From assembly GCA_964433345.1 (NCBI GenBank), contig CAYSQJ010000004.1:62001-126000 (forward strand): a stretch of DNA of 64,000 nucleotides, written 5' to 3'. This DNA comes from Ga0077527 sp964433345. Its GTDB lineage: Bacteria > Pseudomonadota > Gammaproteobacteria > Burkholderiales > SG8-41. Positions 57,159-64,000 of this stretch are shown in pieces. Position 1 is the first letter of the stretch. Each line of letters opens with the position of its first letter. The notes beneath the pieces were generated by a model, which ran no database searches, was not told the DNA's origin, and worked only from the letters and a program-made list of their open reading frames with translations. Made by a program: the position numbers and the translations under genes.

Positions 57159-58699
57159 CGCGGCAGCTCCCGGCCCAGGGGCCTTGGCGCGCGATCAGCA
57201 CTGTTGCCGACCACGGCCTGCACGTATTGCGCGGGCGCCAGCAACTGCGCGGCGGTTGCCTCGGCATGCCGGTGCAGCGGTCCGGCGAAAGCCACCAGCA
57301 GCAGGCTCAAGGCCATCAGCGCGCCCAGCGGCAGCCATTCTGCACTGCGCGCCGGCACCGCATCCGGAGCGGCTTCCGCGCCGACTTTCCACAGCAGTAC
57401 GCTGCCGGCGCGCGAGCAGGCCACCAGCGCGGCGAGACTGGAGACCAGTACCGTTCCCCAGATCCAGGGTGCGACAGGACTGCCGGCAGTGCCCTGGAGG
57501 ATCATCACCTTGCCGAGGAATCCCGCCGAGGGCGGCGCGCCGGCGACAACGGCTGCGCCGAGCAGGAAGACAATGCCCAGCAGCACCGGCTGGCGCGGCG
57601 CGCCGGCAGCGACCAGGGTATCCGCCGTGCTGCCGCGCTGGCGCGCGACAAGGTCGGTCAGCAGGAACAGCGCGGCGACGATGACCGTGCTGTGCACCAG
57701 GTAGTACAGGGCGCCGGCAAGTGCCGCGTTGCCGCCTGCAGCCACCGCCGTCAGCAGCGTGCCGACCGAAGCGATGGTCAGATGCGCCACCAGTTCGCCG
57801 AGCCGTTTCGCGCCCAGGGCTCCGGTCACGCCGAGGGCCAGTGTCAGCAGCGCCAGCGGCAGCAGCCAGGGCGAGGTGAGGCTGGCCGCGGCACCGCTGT
57901 CGCCGCCAAACATCAGCGTGGTCACGCGCAGGATCGCGTAGACACCGACCTTGGTCATGATCGCGAACAGCGCGGCGACCGGTGCCGAGGCGCTGGAATA
58001 GGTCGCCGGCAGCCAGAAATAAAGCGGAAACAGTGCGGCCTTGACCGCGAAAACACCGAGCAGCATCAGGCCGGCCGCGCGCACCAGGGCGATGTCGGCC
58101 TCCGGCGTCTGCGCGATGCGCTCGGCGAGATGCGCCATGTTGAGTGTTCCGGTGACGCCGTAGAGCAGGCTGACTGCGATCAGGAAAACGCCGGATCCGG
58201 TCAGGTTTATCGCCACGTAATGCACCGCCGCGCGCAGCCTTTGCTGGCCGAGGCCATGCAGCAGCAGGCAGTAGGAGGCGATGAGCAGGACTTCGAAAAA
58301 TACGAACAGGTTGAACAGGTCGCCGGTCAGGAATGCGCCGTTGATGCCCATCAGCTGGAACTGGAACAGGGCATGGAAATGGCGGCCGCGCAGATCCCAG
58401 CCGTTTGCGGCGTAGGCCAGTGCCGCCAGCGCAATGATAGAAGTCAGCAGGACCAGCAGCGCCGACAGCCGGTCGGCAACCAGCACGATGCCGAAGGGCG
58501 CCATCCAGTCGCCCAAGGCATAGACCCGGTATCCGCCGGACAGCGATTCTGCCGCGAGCAGGACGGCGGCAGCTGCGCCGAGGGCGGTGGCGGCGAGTCC
58601 AAGCACACGTGCCAGCAGCGGACGGTTGCCGCCGCAGATCAGCAGCAGCGCGCCGGCCAGCGCGGGTATCGCCAGGGGCAACACGGCGAGGTGGTTCAT
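57155..58699 (-). CDS. mnhD: Mrp-type antiporter subunit D (cluster 1)
   Basis: A 514-residue NuoM/N-like proton-conducting subunit with about 14 spans. The segment FNLFVFFEVLLIASYCLLLHG carries the conserved Glu of TM5, and VKAALFPLYFWLPATYSSASAPVAALFAIMTKVGVYA holds the key Lys residues and signature. The start is the ATG at 58697-58699 (MNHLAVLPLA), overlapping mnhC by 4 bases; the frame upstream lies within mnhC/mnhAB. Confidence 0.94.
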   Translation of the reverse strand: MNHLAVLPLAIPALAGALLLICGGNRPLLARVLGLAATALGAAAAVLLAAESLSGGYRVYALGDWMAPFGIVLVADRLSALLVLLTSIIALAALAYAANGWDLRGRHFHALFQFQLMGINGAFLTGDLFNLFVFFEVLLIASYCLLLHGLGQQRLRAAVHYVAINLTGSGVFLIAVSLLYGVTGTLNMAHLAERIAQTPEADIALVRAAGLMLLGVFAVKAALFPLYFWLPATYSSASAPVAALFAIMTKVGVYAILRVTTLMFGGDSGAAASLTSPWLLPLALLTLALGVTGALGAKRLGELVAHLTIASVGTLLTAVAAGGNAALAGALYYLVHSTVIVAALFLLTDLVARQRGSTADTLVAAGAPRQPVLLGIVFLLGAAVVAGAPPSAGFLGKVMILQGTAGSPVAPWIWGTVLVSSLAALVACSRAGSVLLWKVGAEAAPDAVPARSAEWLPLGALMALSLLLVAFAGPLHRHAEATAAQLLAPAQYVQAVVGNSADRAPRPLGRELPR

Positions 58700-59045
58700 C
58701 GCGGATCCTCCGGCCGGTCTGCGACTTCGGTGCCGTCGACATGGTCGGACCCCGATTCGCCATGGGCGCGCACGGCGAGCCCGAGGAAAAACGCGGTCAT
58801 GCCGAAGCCGATGACGATGGCGGTGAGCACCAGCGCCTGCGGCAGCGGATCGGTATAGGCCGCGGCGTTGGAAGAGATGACCGGCGGCGCACCCGGGGTG
58901 ACGCGTCCCATCGAGAAAATGAAAAGGTTGACGGCGTAGGACAGCAGCGACAGGCCCAGCACCACCGAGAAGGTGCGCCCGCGCAGCAGCAGGAACACGC
59001 CGCAGGCGGTGACTACGCCGAGCGCCGAGGCGAGCAGGAATTCCA

Positions 59046-59046
<1 letters not shown>
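58696..59046 (-). CDS. mnhC: Mrp-type antiporter subunit C (cluster 1)
   Basis: A 116-residue NuoK-like three-span protein: GVFLLLRGRTFSVVLGLSLLSYAVNLFIF and DPLPQALVLTAIVIGFGMTAFFL with the conserved acidic/hydroxyl motif. The polar tail GESGSDHVDGTEVADRPED is unconserved. It overlaps mnhAB by one base and mnhD by four. Confidence 0.94.
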
Positions 59047-61823
<2,777 letters not shown>

Positions 61824-61933
61824 TGCACTGTATTCAAGCGGAACGCACGGTACCGGAATGTCCGGCCGCGGCGCAGTGTGCGACAGCAGGGCGGTTGCCG
61901 GTTTCTGCTGATCCTGCGGCGGGCCCTGAAATG

Positions 61934-61961
61934 ATTAAAGCGAATGGCTGATGATAGCCAA
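61934..61961 (-). promoter_or_regulatory. Candidate promoter of antiporter cluster 1
   Basis: On the minus strand: TTGGCT (complement of 61956-61961), a 16-base spacer and TTTAAT (complement of 61934-61939). The leader before mnhA would be about 105 bases. The whole 341-base divergent gap (61824-62164) contains no gene. Confidence 0.45.
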
Positions 61962-62061
61962 AAAATCCTGGTGGGTCAGCACTTGCGGACGGGGCGCGTG
62001 CCGCGGGTGTGGAGGGGTATTTCATTCGCGAGACTGCATCCGCGGTATCAATTGCATATAG

Positions 62062-62074
62062 AATTGCCGCAATT
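62062..62074. promoter_or_regulatory. Perfect AATTGC-C-GCAATT palindrome in the divergent antiporter gap
   Basis: A 13-base perfect dyad in an AT-rich stretch (about 62046-62090), 90 bases before the cluster 2 mnhE. A further AATTGCAT lies 11 bases upstream. It looks like an operator for one or both antiporter operons; the regulator is unknown. Confidence 0.4.
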
Positions 62075-62164
62075 ACAAAAGTTAATGCATGCAATCCAAC
62101 ATGCGATCCCGGATTCCGGCCAAACACCCGCCTTGCGTTACTGTCGCAACCGGTCTGAACAGCC

Positions 62165-62641
62165 ATGCTTAAATCAGCCAGTCTTGCTTTTTTTCTGTTC
62201 GTCTTCTGGCTGTTGATGTCCGGCATCTATGAGCCTTTTCTCATAGGGGCGGGTCTGGGATCCTCGCTGCTGGTGGTGTGGATCGCGCGGCGGATGGAAG
62301 TTGTTGATGCCGAGGGGCATCCGGCTCACCTGGGGCCTGCGGCATTGACCTACTGGCCGTGGCTGATGAAAGAGATCGTGGTGTCCGCGCTGGCCGTCAC
62401 CCGCATCATCGTCGATCCTAAGCTGCCGATATCGCCGACACTGGTGCGTTTTCGTCCGCGCCAGACCACCACGGTCGGCCTGGTGACCCACGCCAATTCG
62501 ATCACCCTCACCCCGGGCACGATTTCGCTGGAAGTGGCGCCGGGAGAGTTCCTGGTGCACGCGCTGACCCGCGAAGGCGCGCAGGCGGTGACGGACAGCG
62601 AGATGGACCGCCGTGTCGAGCGCTTTGAGGCGGGCCGCTGA
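62165..62641 (+). CDS. mnhE: Mrp/Mbh-type antiporter subunit E (cluster 2)
   Basis: A 158-residue protein with two N-terminal spans and the conserved part LVTHANSITLTPGTISLEVAPGEFLVHAL, i.e. MnhE. It is clearly diverged from the cluster 1 copy (different N-terminus and tail). First gene of the right operon; its stop shares a base with the next ATG (TGATG). Confidence 0.93.
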   Translation: MLKSASLAFFLFVFWLLMSGIYEPFLIGAGLGSSLLVVWIARRMEVVDAEGHPAHLGPAALTYWPWLMKEIVVSALAVTRIIVDPKLPISPTLVRFRPRQTTTVGLVTHANSITLTPGTISLEVAPGEFLVHALTREGAQAVTDSEMDRRVERFEAGR

Positions 62642-62922
62642 TGTACACAGTCGCAGTTCTTGCGTTGCTGGTAACCCTTGGTCTTGTGCTGGTGCGCGGT
62701 CTGCTCGGGCCGACTGTATTTGACCGCGCGCAGGCTGCCAACACGGTGGGCACGGCGGCGGTTCTGCTGCTGGCCGTGTTCGGATTCCTGTTCGGGCGCC
62801 CCGAATTCCTCGACCTGGCGATCATCTACGGCCTGCTCAACGTGATCGGCACCATTGCCGTACTCAAGTTCTTCCGCTACGGCGACCTTGGAGAGCCCGG
62901 CGAAGGGGAGGGCGGCAAGTGA
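62641..62922 (+). CDS. mnhF: Mrp/Mbh-type antiporter subunit F (cluster 2)
   Basis: A 93-residue three-span MnhF: VRGLLGPTVFDRAQAANTVGTAAVLLLAVFGFLF and DLAIIYGLLNVIGTIAVLKFFRYGDLG. The Asp pair typical of F is kept. It overlaps mnhE by one base and mnhG by four (GTGA). Confidence 0.93.
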   Translation: MYTVAVLALLVTLGLVLVRGLLGPTVFDRAQAANTVGTAAVLLLAVFGFLFGRPEFLDLAIIYGLLNVIGTIAVLKFFRYGDLGEPGEGEGGK

Positions 62923-63245
62923 CGCCGCTCGTCGATGCCCTGAGCTGGGTCTGCTTCGCGGCCGGCGGATTTTTCTGCATTGTCGGTGCGGCCGGCATGC
63001 TGCGCATGCCCGATGTCTACACCCGCATGCACGCGGCCAGCGTGATCGAGACTCTGGGGGCCGGCCTCATGCTGGCCGGCATGATGCTCCAGGCCGGGCT
63101 GACGCTGGTCACCGTGAAGCTTGCCGTGATTGCACTGCTGGTGATGTTCGCGAGCCCGACTGCGAGCCACGCGCTGGCTCGGGCGGCGATGGTGCGCGGT
63201 GTCGAGCCGCTGCTTGACCGGGGAGAAGGCGCATCGAAGCCCTGA
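62919..63245 (+). CDS. mnhG: Mrp/Mbh-type antiporter subunit G (cluster 2)
   Basis: A 108-residue three-span MnhG with GAAGMLRMPDVYTRMHAASVIETLGAGLMLAGM. The start is GTG 62919, overlapping the mnhF stop. It precedes the MbhD/E-like gene with no gap. Confidence 0.93.
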   Translation: MTPLVDALSWVCFAAGGFFCIVGAAGMLRMPDVYTRMHAASVIETLGAGLMLAGMMLQAGLTLVTVKLAVIALLVMFASPTASHALARAAMVRGVEPLLDRGEGASKP

Positions 63246-63763
63246 TCATCAATACCCTGCTGACGATGATGATCGTTGTCGTGCTGGCCATGGTCCTGCA
63301 GCGCAACCTGTTCGGCGTGGTGGTGCTGTCGGGCATTTACAGTTTCCTGATGGCCACGGCGCTGGTTGCACTTGATGCGGTGGATGTGGCGATGACCGAG
63401 GCTGCAGTCGGTGCTGGCATTTCGACGGTGCTGCTGCTGGGGGCGATATACCTCACGCGTGCGAACGAGGCGAAACCCCTGCGCCGGCCGCTGCTGCCGC
63501 TGGTGGCGGCGCTGGGCGTAAGCGGGGCGCTGATCTACGGTACGCTGGGACTGCCCGCATTTTCCGATCCGGCGGCGCCGATCCATACCCATGTTGCTCC
63601 GCGCTACATCGAGAAGGCGGTCACCGAGACCGGCGTGCCCAACGTGGTGACTGCGGTACTTGCGAGTTACCGGGGCTATGACACCTTCGGTGAGACCATC
63701 GTGGTGTTTACCGCCGGCATCGGCGTGATCGCGCTGCTCAGGCGCCGCCGCCGCAAGGATTAG
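63242..63763 (+). CDS. DUF4040 (MbhD-like) and MbhE-like fused subunit (cluster 2, start uncertain)
   Basis: A membrane protein of about 165-173 residues. The first half (QRNLFGVVVLSGIYSFLMATALVALDAVDVAMTEAAVGAG) is the DUF4040/MbhD segment. The second half (VTAVLASYRGYDTFGETIVVFTAGIGVIALL) is MbhE-like and matches the C-terminal part of the cluster 1 MrpA (VNVILVDFRGFDTFGEIIVLG). So this gene supplies as a separate protein what is fused in cluster 1. The first ATG is 63266, inside the first span; conserved residues (ALIINTLLTM) begin earlier. CTG 63242 overlapping the mnhG stop, or ATC 63233 with GGAGA before it, are alternatives. Confidence 0.82.
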   Translation: MIINTLLTMMIVVVLAMVLQRNLFGVVVLSGIYSFLMATALVALDAVDVAMTEAAVGAGISTVLLLGAIYLTRANEAKPLRRPLLPLVAALGVSGALIYGTLGLPAFSDPAAPIHTHVAPRYIEKAVTETGVPNVVTAVLASYRGYDTFGETIVVFTAGIGVIALLRRRRRKD

Positions 63764-63765
63764 CC

Positions 63766-64000
63766 ATGCATTCTCAACTCGTCCTGCGCGTCATCGCGAA
63801 GCTGCTGATCCCGTTCATGCTGTTGTTCGCGCTGTACGTGCAGTTCCACGGCGATTTCGGCCCGGGCGGCGGTTTCCAGGCCGGCGTGATCACGGCAGCG
63901 GCGGTGATTCTCTACGGACTGATCTACGGCCTGCCCGCCGCGAGACGGCTGGTTCCCGACCGTTTTGTCGAATCGATGATCGCCGGCGGGGTGCTGCTGT
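63766..64000 (+). CDS. mnhB: Mrp/Mbh-type antiporter subunit B (cluster 2), truncated by window end
   Basis: The first 78 residues of an MnhB protein: VIAKLLIPFMLLFALYVQFHGDFGPGGGFQAGVITAAAVILYGLIYGLP holds the MrpB motif (H-G-x-x-G-P-G-G-G-F). The gene starts 2 bases after the previous stop and continues past the window. Subunits C and D, and perhaps a second NuoL/M-like protein, are expected next. Confidence 0.93.
   Translation, partial: MHSQLVLRVIAKLLIPFMLLFALYVQFHGDFGPGGGFQAGVITAAAVILYGLIYGLPAARRLVPDRFVESMIAGGVLL

Overview
The window is a high-GC bacterial chromosome segment, almost wholly coding, that reads as core betaproteobacterial genome. Indicators are a DUF3567 protein, a YbiB/TrpD2 protein, tandem DUF3108 proteins, a Bug/TctC receptor, and the gene orders hda-HAD-pcnB-folK-dGK-panB-panC, queA-tgt-yajC-secD-secF and purM-purN-DUF3108. 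I cannot fix the genus; Rhodocyclales, Nitrosomonadales and Burkholderiales are all possible. I see no rRNA, prophage, insertion sequence or CRISPR array. The only tRNA is tRNA-Leu(CAA).

Layout. 1-6.2 kb: a truncated YbdG-type channel, a luciferase-like oxidoreductase, a PsiF-type protein, a protein-L-isoaspartate methyltransferase with a signal-like N-terminus, a ybiB gene behind an almost perfect sigma-54 promoter, a PuuD-like membrane protein, sodB and a DUF192 protein. 6.2-17.3 kb: cbiX-type chelatase, dut, coaBC, radC, rpmB-rpmG, a fatty-acid desaturase, an MscS channel, rsmB, two DUF3108 proteins, purN and purM. 17.4-24.8 kb: AI-2E-family transporter, hda, HAD phosphatase, pcnB, folK, deoxynucleoside kinase, panB and panC. 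24.8-31.9 kb: enoyl-CoA hydratase, tRNA-Leu, queA, tgt, yajC, secD, secF and dedA. 32-42 kb: purB, multicopper oxidase, EamA permease, DUF3567, class II aldolase with a TctC-type receptor, an exonuclease/GIY-YIG fusion, an IclR regulator, greB and a trypsin-fold PDZ protein that has lost two catalytic residues.

42-56 kb is the accessory-looking part. It holds a 1402-residue TpsA/FHA-like exoprotein and a lactate-utilisation set (lutA, lutB, lutC) split by two cyclic-di-GMP proteins, an MFS carboxylate-type carrier and a methylmalonate-semialdehyde dehydrogenase. 56-64 kb holds two back-to-back, divergently transcribed Mrp-type cation/proton antiporter operons. The left one is a fused mnhAB plus C-D-E-F-G. 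The right one is E-F-G-(MbhD/MbhE-like)-B and runs off the window.

Two repeat signals run across the window and are not explained by the genes. The first is a set of short arrays of 7-bp units at six gene junctions. At four of them a left array faces a right array of the reverse-complement unit, and at several they fill the whole gap between genes. The second is a set of AT-rich islands sharing an exact TTGTTTTTATTGA 13-mer (three copies) or a 15-mer (two copies), improbable in such GC-rich DNA. These are the strongest candidates for something under-described here.
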